From: JALOOX01 sp964557955
GTDB lineage: Bacteria; Desulfobacterota; Syntrophobacteria; Syntrophobacterales; Syntrophobacteraceae
DNA: 64,000 nt
Assembly: GCA_964557955.1 (NCBI GenBank)
Contig: CAZLCS010000020.1
Coordinates: 21,139-85,138, forward strand
Direction of reading: 5' to 3'
Positions within the stretch are counted from its first letter, which is position 1; the number at the start of each line of letters is the position of its first letter. Position numbers and translations under genes: made by a program. The notes below the pieces were generated by a model. It did not search any database. It was not told the DNA's origin and worked only from the letters and a program-made list of their open reading frames with translations. Below are positions 35,142 through 44,864 of this stretch, piece after piece.

Positions 35142-37178
35142 ATGAGGTGGGGGAGAGTTTTTGGCGCACTTGTGATGTCTTGGATCGCATCGACAATGGC
35201 TCTGGCCGAGTCGCCGCCCGGCGACAGGATGAAGACCTACACGGACGAGCTGGGGTGCATCGTGGTAACGGCGACGAAGTCGATGAAGCCTCAGGAGCAG
35301 ATCACTCAGAAGGTTGACGTCATCACCGAGGACGAGATCGAATTCTACGTGAGCGGCAAGCGCAATGTTTCGGAGCTGCTCACCTTCGAGCCGGGGACTT
35401 TCGTGAACGTCCTCTCGCGAAACGACGCCAACTGGGGCTCCGTGGGAGGACTGGGGCACAAGTACAACACCTACATGCTGGACGGGCTGCCCATCGATCT
35501 CTTTGTGGACCCGCAGAGCCTGGACCCGTGGGCATTCGAAAGGATCGAAATCCAGCGCGGACCGGCCTCGGTTCTGTACCCCAACTACCTGTTCATGGAC
35601 TTTGCCGGCAACCAGGCGCCCCTCGCCGGGACGGTCAACTTCATCCTGCGCGAGCGCATCGACTCTCCCATGACCAAGCTATCCGCCGATTACGGATCAT
35701 ACAATACCGTGAACGGCCGGGTCTATCATCAGAATCGTTTCGGCGGGCTGCATTTCTTCGTGGGCGGGCAGTACGAATACTCGGATTACACCAATTACGG
35801 AACCAACCCTTCCTGGCTGAACATGCTGGACGACCCGGAATATCACAAGGCGAAGCTCTATGGCCACGGCACCTACTATTTCGGCGACTCGCAGGACCAC
35901 AAACTCTCACTGTTTGCGCACCACACCTGGCACAACGGAGACACGGGGCGGCCCAATCGCGGTTTCGACAACGAGTATACGACTGCCAACGCGGCGTATT
36001 CCATTGCATTCAACGAGTGTGTGGCGCTCCAGGCCAAGGTCGGCTACCGGAACTACGACCGGACGTGGGAGGAGGACAATTTCCCGACCAACCTCGAGCT
36101 GTTTTCGGATAACGGGGTCAATCAATGGATCATCCCGGGTGACGTCACTCTCACCTTCAAGCACCTTGGTGGAGGAACGCTCACCTTCGGGACCGATTTT
36201 CAGGTTGCCGACTACGAGACGTTCACCGACCCGGGGGACCGAACCACCCTCAACGATGCCGTCGCCTACCAGAGCGGCGTCTTCCTGCAGGAGGAGCTGG
36301 CCTGGAGAGACTGGATCTTTCGGGCAGGCGGTCGTTATAATTACATTAAGCATGAATACGATCTCGTCGGGGGCAATGTTCCCGACATCGACGGCAAATC
36401 CTGGGACAAGTTCCTGTGGAGTGCGGGGGTGCGCTACAACCCGATGAAAGTTCTTTCGCTCTATTCCAATGTGGGCACCAGCTTTGTAGCTCCCGGGATC
36501 ATGTCCATCGGCGGAACGATCAGCGCCAACGACCTGGGGGTCCCGGGAAGGAACGGCCGGCTCCCCAACCCGAACCTCGAGCCGGAGAGCGGGCTGGGCG
36601 TCGATGTGGGTATGGACTTCCAGCCTGCGTCAGACTGGTACTTTGGGGTCCGAGGGTTTTACAACCGGGTCGAAGACCAGATCGTCCAGATTGTGGTGAG
36701 TCAGGACCCGTCCCAGTCCCAGGATGTCAACGCCGGTGAGACACGCGCCTATGGGGTTGAAGTGGAGGCGAAATACCAGTTCTGCCCCTGGATGCAGTTG
36801 TTCGCCAATTACACCTACACCAATTCAAAAGTGGACAACGACGACAATCCCGACCAGGATGGTACGGAGATCCCGTTCGTGCCGGAGCACATGGGGAACG
36901 TCGGGGCCCAGTTCTTCCTTCCCTACGATTTCACCGCCGCCATCTGGCTGCACGTGGCGGGCGAAATCTTCGACAGTACATCGAGGTCCGGCCGCAACGA
37001 GTTCGACTCCTATGAACTGCTCAACGCCAAAGTCGCGAAGACCGTCCTCAAAAGCGACAGCCGCAAGCTGGACGCGTACATCGACTTCTACAACATCACC
37101 AACAACAAGTTCATCATGCCCTGGCAGTTCAGGGACCCCGGGTTTTCGGCCTCGGGCGGTTTGAAGTTTGTTTTTTGA
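35142..37178 (+). CDS. TonB-dependent outer-membrane receptor 1
   Basis: 678 residues from ATG 35142 (AAAGGAG upstream). Signal peptide ends near ALA-ESPP. A TonB box-like IVVTATKSM is followed by the plug domain (ITEDEIEFYVSGKRNVSELL, YMLDGLPIDLF, ERIEIQRGPASVLYP) and a beta-barrel of alternating aromatic strands, ending in GLKFVF with the terminal Phe. The substrate cannot be told from sequence; the ABC importer behind it is of the siderophore, haem, cobalamin or molybdate class. It starts the rightward receptor/importer group. Confidence 0.92.
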   Translation: MRWGRVFGALVMSWIASTMALAESPPGDRMKTYTDELGCIVVTATKSMKPQEQITQKVDVITEDEIEFYVSGKRNVSELLTFEPGTFVNVLSRNDANWGSVGGLGHKYNTYMLDGLPIDLFVDPQSLDPWAFERIEIQRGPASVLYPNYLFMDFAGNQAPLAGTVNFILRERIDSPMTKLSADYGSYNTVNGRVYHQNRFGGLHFFVGGQYEYSDYTNYGTNPSWLNMLDDPEYHKAKLYGHGTYYFGDSQDHKLSLFAHHTWHNGDTGRPNRGFDNEYTTANAAYSIAFNECVALQAKVGYRNYDRTWEEDNFPTNLELFSDNGVNQWIIPGDVTLTFKHLGGGTLTFGTDFQVADYETFTDPGDRTTLNDAVAYQSGVFLQEELAWRDWIFRAGGRYNYIKHEYDLVGGNVPDIDGKSWDKFLWSAGVRYNPMKVLSLYSNVGTSFVAPGIMSIGGTISANDLGVPGRNGRLPNPNLEPESGLGVDVGMDFQPASDWYFGVRGFYNRVEDQIVQIVVSQDPSQSQDVNAGETRAYGVEVEAKYQFCPWMQLFANYTYTNSKVDNDDNPDQDGTEIPFVPEHMGNVGAQFFLPYDFTAAIWLHVAGEIFDSTSRSGRNEFDSYELLNAKVAKTVLKSDSRKLDAYIDFYNITNNKFIMPWQFRDPGFSASGGLKFVF

Positions 37179-37317
37179 TCACAGGGTTCGCCTGATACTC
37201 TGTCAGGTAAAAAGGATGCGCGCCGTCCGCCACGTCGTTGAGACCAGGCTTGAGGTTGGAAGCTTCGGACGGATGGCGCTCATCCCTCACCGCTTGTCGG
37301 GCTGGGGATTTTTTGGA

Positions 37318-38370
37318 ATGCATGGAGCTACGAGACGGTTCTCCTGTGTGACGACGATGGCGATCCTTGCAGGATTGACCCTCGCAGCGGCGCATGGCGT
37401 CCAGGGGGCTGAACCGGATGCGGGACGGGTCGTCAGCGTTGTGGACTTTCGCGGGAAGACCGTGACACTCCAGAAGCCCGCGAGTCGCATCGTCTGCCTC
37501 ATCGAGAGCGCTCTGAGCGGCCTTTTCATGCTGGACGCCCAGGATCGGGTCGTGGGCATTTCGACCAACGTTTACCAGGCAGAGGTCTTTCCCCATTATG
37601 CCGGCATGGACCGCCGCATTGCGGGAAAAAGCCTCCCCGCTCCGGGCAGCTGGGATTTTGTCAACCTGGAGCGCGTGGTGGCACTCGACCCGGATCTTGT
37701 CGTCATCTGGGCCCACCAGGAGGAATCCATCCGTTCCATTGAGGAGCGGGGAATTCCGGTGTTCGGCGTGTTCATCGGTTGTTTCGAGGACATTTATCGG
37801 GAAATCCGGTCACTCGGAGAGCTCACCGGGACCACTGACCGGGCCGATGCGCTCATCCGTTACACTCAAAACGAGGTTCTCGATCTTCAGAGAAGGGTCG
37901 GGCAGCCGTGTACTCGGCCCCGCGTTTACTTTATGTGGGCACAGGGAGAACTGGAAAGCTCCGGCCGGGGAAGCACCGTGGACGAGTTGATCAGGATGGC
38001 GGGGGGGATCAACGTCTGCGGAACCATCGATCAGGAGCACCTGGTGGTGAGCGTCGAGCGGATCATCGAATGGGACCCCGAGCTCATCGTCATGTGGGCC
38101 GACGAGCGCAGGGACCCGGCTGATATTCTGGCGCTTCCGCTCTGGAAAGGGGTGACCGCCGTTCAACGTGGCAACGTACACGAGTTTCCGGGGGTGTTCC
38201 CGTGCGACCTGTGGACCCTGAAATTCCAGTTGGGGGTTAAAATGGTGGCCAAATGGTGCCACCCGGAGATTTTCACAGGCGTGGACATTGAGAAAGAGCG
38301 TCAGGAGGTGTTCTCGCGGCTGTACGGCGACAAATACAGGCCTCCTGCACCCCCCGGGGATGAGCGCTGA
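37318..38370 (+). CDS. BtuF/FepB-type periplasmic binding protein
   Basis: 350 residues from ATG 37318 (in-frame ATG 37273 is an alternative; the start is uncertain). Signal peptide ends near VQG-AEP. The mature protein starts RVVSVVDFRGKTVTLQKPASRIVCL, typical of class III binding proteins with two lobes and a bridging helix, and ends IEKERQEVFSRLYG. It delivers a chelated metal or cofactor to the FecCD permease downstream. A 139-base gap follows the receptor. Confidence 0.88.
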   Translation: MHGATRRFSCVTTMAILAGLTLAAAHGVQGAEPDAGRVVSVVDFRGKTVTLQKPASRIVCLIESALSGLFMLDAQDRVVGISTNVYQAEVFPHYAGMDRRIAGKSLPAPGSWDFVNLERVVALDPDLVVIWAHQEESIRSIEERGIPVFGVFIGCFEDIYREIRSLGELTGTTDRADALIRYTQNEVLDLQRRVGQPCTRPRVYFMWAQGELESSGRGSTVDELIRMAGGINVCGTIDQEHLVVSVERIIEWDPELIVMWADERRDPADILALPLWKGVTAVQRGNVHEFPGVFPCDLWTLKFQLGVKMVAKWCHPEIFTGVDIEKERQEVFSRLYGDKYRPPAPPGDER

Positions 38371-38581
38371 CGTGGATGCCGCGATTGGCGGACGGACATG
38401 GCGCTCATGGGGAGGATACCTCGGTCCGGGCCAGAGAGGCGTGCTCGCCAATGGCGCTTCAAGAGGGGTTTTCCTGCTTTCAAAAACCTGCTTTGATTGT
38501 GATGTAATGCGCCGGCAGCGAATGGGTCGGCAGTGCAGGTTCTTTTGTGCCGGGTGTGCTGAGATCTTCTGTTTCTTAACT

Positions 38582-38607
38582 CGCGCAGAGACGCAGAGGC
38601 GCAGAGA
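38582..38607 (+). repeat. GCAGAGACGCAGAGG-type short repeat
   Basis: The run GCGCAGAGACGCAGAGGCGC, immediately followed by more GCAGAG, belongs to a CAGAG-rich phrase often scattered in deltaproteobacterial intergenic DNA. It stands 10 bases before the permease start; the 246-base gap back to the binding protein gene holds nothing else recognisable. Confidence 0.45.
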
Positions 38608-38616
38608 AACAAGGCG

Positions 38617-39645
38617 ATGAGTCGAACCGCAACCTCCAGAGCCTTTCCAGTTCAATGGCTGTTCTACCTGCTGCCGATTCCGGTCTTCATCATCTCGCTC
38701 CTGGTCGGTCCCAGCGAGACCCTTTCTGCCGGAGAGGCGATGTCGTGGCTGACGGGTAAGCTGTTCGGCTTTACGACTGAAGCCGGAATCAATGAACGAC
38801 TGGTGCGGACCATTCTCCTGGATGTGAGGCTTCCTCGGCTCCTTCTCACGTTTCTCATCGGCGGCGCCCTGGCAGCGGCGGGAACGGGGCTCCAGGCGCT
38901 CTTTCGCAATCCCCTCGTCTGCCCCTATCTCCTCGGGCTTTCGTCCGGCGGGGCTTTCGGGGCAGCACTGGCCCTGACCAGCCCCTGGCTTCCCCTCCAG
39001 CCATCCGCATTCCTCTTCGGCCTGCTGGCTGTTGGGCTCAGCTATGCTCTGGCCCGCACTCGCAGAAATGTATCCACCGTCTCCCTCGTGCTCTCCGGGG
39101 TGATCGTCTCCGGAATCTTCACCTCGCTCCTCACCATTCTGCAGTTCCTGACCGATCCTTTCAAGCTGCAGACCATTGTGCACTGGACCATGGGGAATCT
39201 CCACAACGCCTCGTGGATGAAAGTGCGCTCGTCGGCCCCGCTCATCCTTGTGAGCTGCGCCTGGCTCTTTCTCATGAGATGGCGCATGAACGTTCTCGCA
39301 TTGGGGGACGAAGAGACCCGCTCCGTCGGCTTGAATCCCGAACGTGAGAAGGTCCTGGTGCTGTTGCCCGCCACTCTGGCGGCATCAGCTTCAGTGGCTG
39401 CGGCCGGAGTCATTGGTCTCATCGGGCTCGTGGTGCCGCACATGGTACGCATGATGATCGGGCCCGACAATACACGGTCCATGCCCGCCGGCTTCGCCTT
39501 CGGGGGGACATTCCTGCTGCTGGTCGACGACTGTTCGAGGAGTCTGACTTCTTTTGAGCTACCCGTCGGCGTTTTCACGACCCTGCTCGGAGGGCCGTTT
39601 TTCATCTACCTTCTCAAACGGGCGAGGGTCGGATGGGAGATCTGA
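38617..39645 (+). CDS. FecCD/BtuC-type ABC permease
   Basis: 342 residues with about ten transmembrane helices. Family motifs include RLPRLLLTFLIGGALAAAGT and LQALFRNPLVCPYLLGLSSG near residue 90, LIGLVVPHMVRMMIGPD near 270 and LPVGVFTTLLGGPFFIYLLKR at the end. It forms a homodimeric importer for iron-siderophore, haem, cobalamin or molybdate-type ligands. Its end overlaps the ATPase gene by 13 bases. Confidence 0.93.
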   Translation: MSRTATSRAFPVQWLFYLLPIPVFIISLLVGPSETLSAGEAMSWLTGKLFGFTTEAGINERLVRTILLDVRLPRLLLTFLIGGALAAAGTGLQALFRNPLVCPYLLGLSSGGAFGAALALTSPWLPLQPSAFLFGLLAVGLSYALARTRRNVSTVSLVLSGVIVSGIFTSLLTILQFLTDPFKLQTIVHWTMGNLHNASWMKVRSSAPLILVSCAWLFLMRWRMNVLALGDEETRSVGLNPEREKVLVLLPATLAASASVAAAGVIGLIGLVVPHMVRMMIGPDNTRSMPAGFAFGGTFLLLVDDCSRSLTSFELPVGVFTTLLGGPFFIYLLKRARVGWEI

Positions 39646-40409
39646 ATATTGCCATTCGCATCGAGAACGTCGCTTTCCGCTACGATGGCCGCACCGTGCT
39701 GGACGATGTCAGCCTGGAGGTCCCCGCCGGGTCTTTCTCGGTCCTTCTCGGTCGAAACGGGAGCGGCAAATCGACTCTTCTGCGGATCATGGCGGAAATC
39801 ACCCACTGCAGGAAAGGAAGGGTAGAGTACTTCGGGGAGGACGGGCACAGGATGAGCGCCCGGAGGCGGGCCGGCATCGTCGGCTATCTGCCCCAGCAGC
39901 ACCGGTCCGTGTTCCCGTTTGCCGTCGAGGACGTGGTGCTGACGGGCCGTGCAAGTCATGTGGCCCTGGTTCCGGGCGAAAAGGATCGGATCGCCGTACG
40001 AGAGGCACTGGAGCGGGTAGGGATGCTGCATCTCAGGGATCGGGCGTACACCGAGCTTTCAGGCGGCGAGCAGCAGATGGTCATGATCGCCCGGGTCCTC
40101 GCCCAGGAGTCCAGGATTGTCCTCCTGGACGAGCCCACCTCCCACCTCGACTTCATCAACCAGGCCCGGCTGCTCGCCCTGCTCAGGAGCCTGGTTGCCA
40201 GGGATCTCACCGTGGTGGCCGTCCTTCACGATCCTAACCTCGCGTTCCTTTATGGTGACCATTTCCTTTTCCTGAAGGATGGACGCGCCTTGGCGGCGGA
40301 TGACGGTCTAAACCCGTGGGATATGGATTTTCTCAAGTCTCTTTACGGAGTCGATCTCGTCAGCGTCCCGTTCCGTGAAAGGGCCCTCTTCATACCGCAG
40401 CTGTCATAA
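39633..40409 (+). CDS. ABC importer ATPase (FecE/BtuD type)
   Basis: 258 residues. Walker A GRNGSGKST (about 36), Q-loop YLPQQHR, signature LSGGEQQMV (about 137), Walker B RIVLLDEPTSHLD (about 160) and H-switch VLHDPN. It energises the permease at 38617, and ATG 39633 overlaps its 3' end. The C-terminus is the short end usual in this class. Confidence 0.95.
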   Translation: MGDLNIAIRIENVAFRYDGRTVLDDVSLEVPAGSFSVLLGRNGSGKSTLLRIMAEITHCRKGRVEYFGEDGHRMSARRRAGIVGYLPQQHRSVFPFAVEDVVLTGRASHVALVPGEKDRIAVREALERVGMLHLRDRAYTELSGGEQQMVMIARVLAQESRIVLLDEPTSHLDFINQARLLALLRSLVARDLTVVAVLHDPNLAFLYGDHFLFLKDGRALAADDGLNPWDMDFLKSLYGVDLVSVPFRERALFIPQLS

Positions 40410-40474
40410 GGCCGCAGGAAGGTCTTTGCAGGCCGTGAAGGCAACAGGTTCTGGGATTTCGTACCGGATTGCCC

Positions 40475-40690
40475 TTGACAACCGGCATTGGTTGGCAGTA
40501 TGTATTCGGGAACTTAAGATGATGCGGCATGAAGCCGTGGAAGTGAATTTACAGGTCAATTATCAAGATTCTGGCCGGACCTGATGCGCTGAGCATCTCT
40601 AACGACCGCACCCTGGTCGTCGTACCGCCCAATGGAGCCGGGAAGGCTTCGCTTGCTTTGGAGAGCGAAGTCCTTTTTCCGGCTTTTTTG
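40475..40690 (+). terminator. Leader of receptor 2: promoter and internal terminator
   Basis: TTGACA (40475-40480) and TATGTA (40499-40504), 18 bases apart, form a promoter in the 454-base gap after the ATPase gene. AGCCGG (40636-40641) pairs with CCGGCT (40679-40684), with an inner stem TTCGCT/AGCGAA, then TTTTTT (40684-40689). The hairpin is about 175 bases before the receptor start and downstream of its promoter, so it is an attenuator candidate and not just the end of the previous operon. Confidence 0.65.
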
Positions 40691-40863
40691 TTTCCGAGGG
40701 CAGGAGTCGTCGACCGTCATGCGGGACTTCCCTTTTTCATGCAGGGCGCGATCGCCCCCAAAAGACGATGGGCCGGGACATCATGAGGGACAGGCCGACC
40801 CGTGCAGGGTTTCGGGCCGCATGGCTGGACGAGCTGCTGATCGTTGACCGGTGGGGGCATGGA

Positions 40864-43074
40864 ATGAAGCGGACATCTGTTGCTGGATTGTTGTTGGCGG
40901 GTTTCTTCTGTCTGTGGATGAGCACGCATGCGTGGGCTCAGGGGAATGAGGCCAGCCTCGAGGAGATGGTGGTGACCGGGGAGAGGCTGGTCACGCCGAC
41001 CAAGCAGACCGATGAAACGGTGTATACAGGGAAAGAAGTGACGCGCAAGGGGATCGAGGCCCAGGGCAGCAAGGCTGAGGTGAGCGTCTACGAAGCCATC
41101 AACATCCTTCCCGGGATCAACGTGGAGAGCCCGGACCCCTATGGACTGGCAGCCGAGCAGAAGAGCGTGCGCTTCCGGGGCATCCGGTCCAGCCTGGGCG
41201 CCATGACAGTGGAAGGGGTCCCCAACTGGGGTGGAAACCCCATTGGACCGAGGGACTATCTTTACGACACCGAGAATTTCCAGGGCATAGCGGTTTACAA
41301 GGGGGGCACGCCCGCCGATCTGGGCACCGGCGTGGGATCACGGGGTGGCGCTATCGAGCTCAGGCCTCTCTGGCCCAGGCAGGAGCTCGGCATCGACTTC
41401 AGCCAGGCCTTCGGCTCCTTCGACTACAGCCGCACGTTCCTGAGGGTGGACTCGGGGTCGCTTCCGTGCACCGGTACCAAGCTTTCCCTCTCATCGTCCT
41501 ACACCGAGGCCGACAAGTGGAAAGGCCCAGGAGACCTCGGTCCCCGGAAGAACCTCAATTTCATGTTAAGCCAGCCGATTCCGGACCAGGATGACATCAA
41601 GCTCTGGTTCAACTTCAACGACCAGAAGCAGGACCTTTACCGACCGCTCACTTACGCCCAGGTCCGGCAGCTCGATGCCAACTATTCAAAGGATTACAAC
41701 AACCGGCTGACGGGTGTCCGTGCCCGCGATATCGACTACTACCTGTACAACCAGACCGACCTCACCAATTACGATGTCCTTGCCGTGCTGCCGGTGAGGG
41801 TCACCGACAAATTCAGACTGAGCTTCAAGCCCTATTACTCCAACGAGGATTCCTCCATCTTCAATGGCTCCACTTCGCAGGGCGGACTGGTTACGGAGAG
41901 GCTCCGCGATATCGAGCGATATGGCATGATCTCGGAGGCGACCCTGGATTTTGACTGGATGAATGCCAGCCTGGGCTACTGGTTCGAATCCGTCGACATG
42001 AACATCACCACCAAAAACTTTCTGCCGGGCTCCCTGGCATTCCGGGGTTTCGGGATCTTCACGGAAAACGAGGATAAGGGCTGGCTTCACAGCCCTTATA
42101 TCCGGTTTGCCGGAAAGGTTTCCAACTTTGACTGGCAGGCAGGTCTCAAGTATTTCTACTACAACGACCCCGCCACCAAGGGGTACGTCTCCCAGGCGCC
42201 GACTTTCGAGCTTGTCAGGGCATCGGACCTGGACCGGGACGAAAAGACTTACGAGGAGTTTCTCCCGACGGTTGGAGTCGCCTACAACTGGTCCGACAAT
42301 TTTCAGATTTATGCCAGTTACGGCCGAACCCAGATCAGGCCCTATTCTTATGTCCCGCTCATCAACCTCTACAGCCAGAACCGAGCCAGGTTCCTGGCGG
42401 CAGGTGTCACGCTGGACGACCTGTTCAACACTCGTGACATGGAGATCTCAGACAACTTTGAGCTGGGAGCAAGGTACAGAAAAGAGTGGTTTGAGGTGAT
42501 GCCGACCTTTTTCTATTCCATCAACAAGAACCTCCTCGTGAATGTCTTCGATCCGAGGGTCAATCTGAACTATCAGCAGAACGTGGGAGATGCGACCGGG
42601 ATTGGGTTTGAAATGGAGACCAATTTCTATATCAATGATTATCTCACGGCTTTCATCAATCCGACCTACGTCAGTCTGACCCTGGATGACGACCTGACTT
42701 TCGCGGGAAACACCCTGGACACCGAGGGCAAACAGGTCACGGACACCCCGGAGTGGTTCGTGAAAGCCGGACTGGCCTTCAAGTACCGGGGTTTTGAAGT
42801 GGTCCCCATGGTGCGGTATACAGGCGAGCGATTCGGCGACGCCGAGCACCATGAGAGGATCGGAGATCATTTCCTGGCGGACCTCATGCTGAGCTATACG
42901 CACAAGAACATTCCGCATTTGAATGCGGTGAGGGTTTCGCTGGAAATGTACAACCTCTTTGACAGGGAATATGTGGCGGGCATCAACTCGAGCGACGATA
43001 CGAGGGCGGGCAGCACCAGCTATTTTGTGGGGGCCCCTTTTACCGCCCTGGTGAAGGTTTCCATGGACTTCTGA
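40864..43074 (+). CDS. TonB-dependent outer-membrane receptor 2
   Basis: 736 residues from ATG 40864, chosen because it opens the signal peptide MKRTSVAGLLLAGFFCLWMS (cleavage near AWA-QG). TonB box LEEMVVTGER, plug motifs (GIEAQGSKAEVSVYEAINILPGIN and GGTPADLG), a long beta-barrel with many Tyr and Trp at strand ends, and the terminal Phe (VSMDF). It is not a close copy of receptor 1, so it probably takes a different ligand. It precedes the TrmO-like and flavin-reductase-like genes. Confidence 0.92.
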   Translation: MKRTSVAGLLLAGFFCLWMSTHAWAQGNEASLEEMVVTGERLVTPTKQTDETVYTGKEVTRKGIEAQGSKAEVSVYEAINILPGINVESPDPYGLAAEQKSVRFRGIRSSLGAMTVEGVPNWGGNPIGPRDYLYDTENFQGIAVYKGGTPADLGTGVGSRGGAIELRPLWPRQELGIDFSQAFGSFDYSRTFLRVDSGSLPCTGTKLSLSSSYTEADKWKGPGDLGPRKNLNFMLSQPIPDQDDIKLWFNFNDQKQDLYRPLTYAQVRQLDANYSKDYNNRLTGVRARDIDYYLYNQTDLTNYDVLAVLPVRVTDKFRLSFKPYYSNEDSSIFNGSTSQGGLVTERLRDIERYGMISEATLDFDWMNASLGYWFESVDMNITTKNFLPGSLAFRGFGIFTENEDKGWLHSPYIRFAGKVSNFDWQAGLKYFYYNDPATKGYVSQAPTFELVRASDLDRDEKTYEEFLPTVGVAYNWSDNFQIYASYGRTQIRPYSYVPLINLYSQNRARFLAAGVTLDDLFNTRDMEISDNFELGARYRKEWFEVMPTFFYSINKNLLVNVFDPRVNLNYQQNVGDATGIGFEMETNFYINDYLTAFINPTYVSLTLDDDLTFAGNTLDTEGKQVTDTPEWFVKAGLAFKYRGFEVVPMVRYTGERFGDAEHHERIGDHFLADLMLSYTHKNIPHLNAVRVSLEMYNLFDREYVAGINSSDDTRAGSTSYFVGAPFTALVKVSMDF

Positions 43075-43121
43075 AATTCAGCCGTCGGACATGAGCACAA
43101 CATCCATCGGAACAAGCAGCT

Positions 43122-43240
43122 CGTCATTCCCGCATGTTTCTGGCGGTAATCCAGGCTTTTTGAAGACCCTGGCCCCCCGCCACAAAGACGCGGGGGTGAC
43201 GTTATGCCCGGCTTTTCACAGGGAGTGCGCGGGGATGACG
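43122..43240. repeat. MITE-like element with CGTCATTCCCGC ends
   Basis: CGTCATTCCCGC (43122-43133) faces GCGGGGATGACG (43229-43240) with one mismatch, and an internal GCGGGGGTGACG lies at 43190-43201. The inside, GCGGTAATCCAGGC... type, is familiar from widespread proteobacterial intergenic repeats that start with TCATTCCCGC. About 120 bases, without a reading frame. Confidence 0.55.
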
Positions 43241-43315
43241 ATTTGTGTTCTGTCCTGCTGGATGGTTGCTTGCTGCCCGTCGCCTCAAGCCTGAATGTGC
43301 AGGAGGTTGAAAGAT

Positions 43316-43711
43316 TTGGAAGTGAAGCTCAAACCCATCGGCTACGTGCGCACCGACGCACGGGAGGTCCCCCGGCACTGGACGGTCTCCGACCTGGAAG
43401 GTGTGCTCGAGATCGACGCTCAATACCAGGAGGGCCTGAAAGATATCGAGCCCGGCCAGCGGATCGTGGTCATCTTCCATTTCCACGAATCGCCGCCCTT
43501 CGATCCCTCGATGCTCGTGCAGACTCCTCCCCACCGACAGGGGGAGAGGGTGGGGGTCTTCAGCATCTGCTCGCCGCGAAGGCCCAATCCCATCGGTCTT
43601 TCGGTCTTCGAGGTGCTCGACGTGCAGCAGACGTCCATCCGTGTGAGGGGGGTGGACACTCTGGACGGCACCCCCATCCTGGACATCAAGCCGCACGTTG
43701 TAAAGGAGTGA
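43316..43711 (+). CDS. TrmO/TsaA/YaeB family (VirR-like) protein
   Basis: 131 residues from TTG 43316, 8 bases after AGGAGG; GTG 43322 is the alternative. It begins VKLKPIGYV and has DIEPGQRIVVIFHFHES, then the family core FSICSPRRPNPIGLS and DTLDGTPILDIKPHV. E. coli TrmO methylates N6 of t6A37 in tRNA with SAM, but small archaeal and anaerobe homologues often sit in metal-uptake or methylamine gene clusters and may have other substrates. Here it follows receptor 2 and precedes a flavin-reductase-like gene, so a role with the imported compound is possible but inferred. Confidence 0.85.
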   Translation: MEVKLKPIGYVRTDAREVPRHWTVSDLEGVLEIDAQYQEGLKDIEPGQRIVVIFHFHESPPFDPSMLVQTPPHRQGERVGVFSICSPRRPNPIGLSVFEVLDVQQTSIRVRGVDTLDGTPILDIKPHVVKE

Positions 43712-43718
43712 GCTGAAC

Positions 43719-44327
43719 ATGATTTTCAAGCCCTTCAAGCGGGAGGAGTTCTTCCCTCTGCCCGTGGCCTTCATCTCAACTCTGGGCTCGGACGGAATCC
43801 GCAATATCGCTCCCTATTCCTGCATCATGCCCGTTCTCCGGCCGCTGGACCTCATTTGTCTTGCGTCGGCCTTCAAACGGGATACCCTCAGGAACATACG
43901 GGAAACACGCGAGTTTGTCGTGAACTTCGCGGGCACTGGCATGGCGGACAAGGTGATCCCGACGGCAAGGCACACCCCGCCTGAAGCGGACGAATTCGAT
44001 CTGGCGGGGTTGATGGAAAAGCCTTCTGTCGAGATCCGCGCGCCCGGGATTGCCGAATGCTACGCCTGGCTCGAATGCGTCTTGCACAAGGAGGTCGAAG
44101 AGCCCAACTACGTTCTGGTCATAGGGAAGGTGCTGAGGCTAGAGGTGTCTGACGATGTGCTGGATGCCGACGGAGCCCTGGATGTGGAGCGGGCCGCCCC
44201 CCTCATGGTGGTGGGCGGCAAAAAGGGAATGCGCTTCTGTTCGGCCGTGGATATGGACCGGTTCGAACCCTTCGGCGCCATGTTTCCAGACGGAAAGGAC
44301 CCTTTGGAGAAGCTCTACAGCCGATAG
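43719..44327 (+). CDS. Flavin reductase-like FMN-binding protein
   Basis: 202 residues with a split-barrel flavin reductase fold: PLPVAFISTLGSDGIRNIAPYS, then FKRDTLRNIRETREFVVNF near residue 60. It ends in GGKKGMRF and FEPFGAMFPD. Such proteins bind FMN, and some reduce ferric or other metal complexes, so release of metal from an imported chelate is a plausible role here. It starts 7 bases after the TrmO-like gene. Confidence 0.85.
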   Translation: MIFKPFKREEFFPLPVAFISTLGSDGIRNIAPYSCIMPVLRPLDLICLASAFKRDTLRNIRETREFVVNFAGTGMADKVIPTARHTPPEADEFDLAGLMEKPSVEIRAPGIAECYAWLECVLHKEVEEPNYVLVIGKVLRLEVSDDVLDADGALDVERAAPLMVVGGKKGMRFCSAVDMDRFEPFGAMFPDGKDPLEKLYSR

Positions 44328-44864
44328 GGGCCTCTCCGGGCAGCCTTCGTCGGTTTAGGGCTCTGGGGATCAAGCTCGGGGACAGAAGCCCTGCTTCCTT
44401 GCCGAACGGATTCGGAGCAGGTCGCGAGAACAACTTGCCCTGCGTAAAGGTCTGGCAATCCGGTTATCCCGGTAGTCTTGTGGGAAGGGGAATGCCCCCC
44501 TGAGGCGGTGGAGCTAAAACAAGCCTTTATTCAGGCAGAATGACAAGGCTGCTGCTGCCTGAGTCTTGCGAACAATGAAGCCAGGGAGGCTTCGGCCGCT
44601 CACATGAGCTGCTGGTGCTCCCTGGCTTTTTCATTATGCAGGAGGCGATCTACTCATGATGTCGATAGATGCGCTCCGAGTCATGCGCCCCCGGGCGCCC
44701 CCTCGCGCCGTCCGCCCCATTCGAAGGAAAAGGAACACCGCGGCAGTATCCAGCAGGCTCAAACGTGCCCGTATCAAGCCTAAGTGCGCTCAAAGCATCG
44801 GCCTCGCTTATGGAGAATCATGACAGAGCTGTGAAGATGAACATGAACAGAGAAAGGATTTCGT
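44328..44864 (+). other. Long leader region before exported FmdE genes
   Basis: 537 bases without a recognised gene. A terminator (44575-44636) is described separately. A basic 55-residue frame (44656-44823) exists but has no ribosome site or known relative. No clear promoter was found, although transcription is rightward on both sides. Confidence 0.5.
44575..44636 (+). terminator. Terminator in leader of exported FmdE gene 1
   Basis: AGCCAGGGAG (44579-44588) pairs perfectly with CTCCCTGGCT (44618-44627), flanked by AATGA/TCATT, with TTTTT at 44627-44631. It stands 248 bases after the flavin-reductase gene and 228 bases before the FmdE gene. It may end the receptor-2 transcript or attenuate the FmdE transcript; its 5' strand, GCCAGGGAGGCTTC, resembles the other leader hairpins of the locus. 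Confidence 0.6.

Noticed and set aside
40636..40690. Possible cobalamin riboswitch at CCGGGAAGGC in the receptor-2 leader
   Set aside because: The sequence matches only the 3' end phrase of B12 riboswitches; the B12 box and the rest of the core are absent, and the phrase lies inside a terminator stem.
43204..43716. Rightward frame covering the TrmO-like gene
   Set aside because: It overlaps the better-supported TrmO-like frame (43316-43711), which has the SPRRPNPIG motif and AGGAGG.
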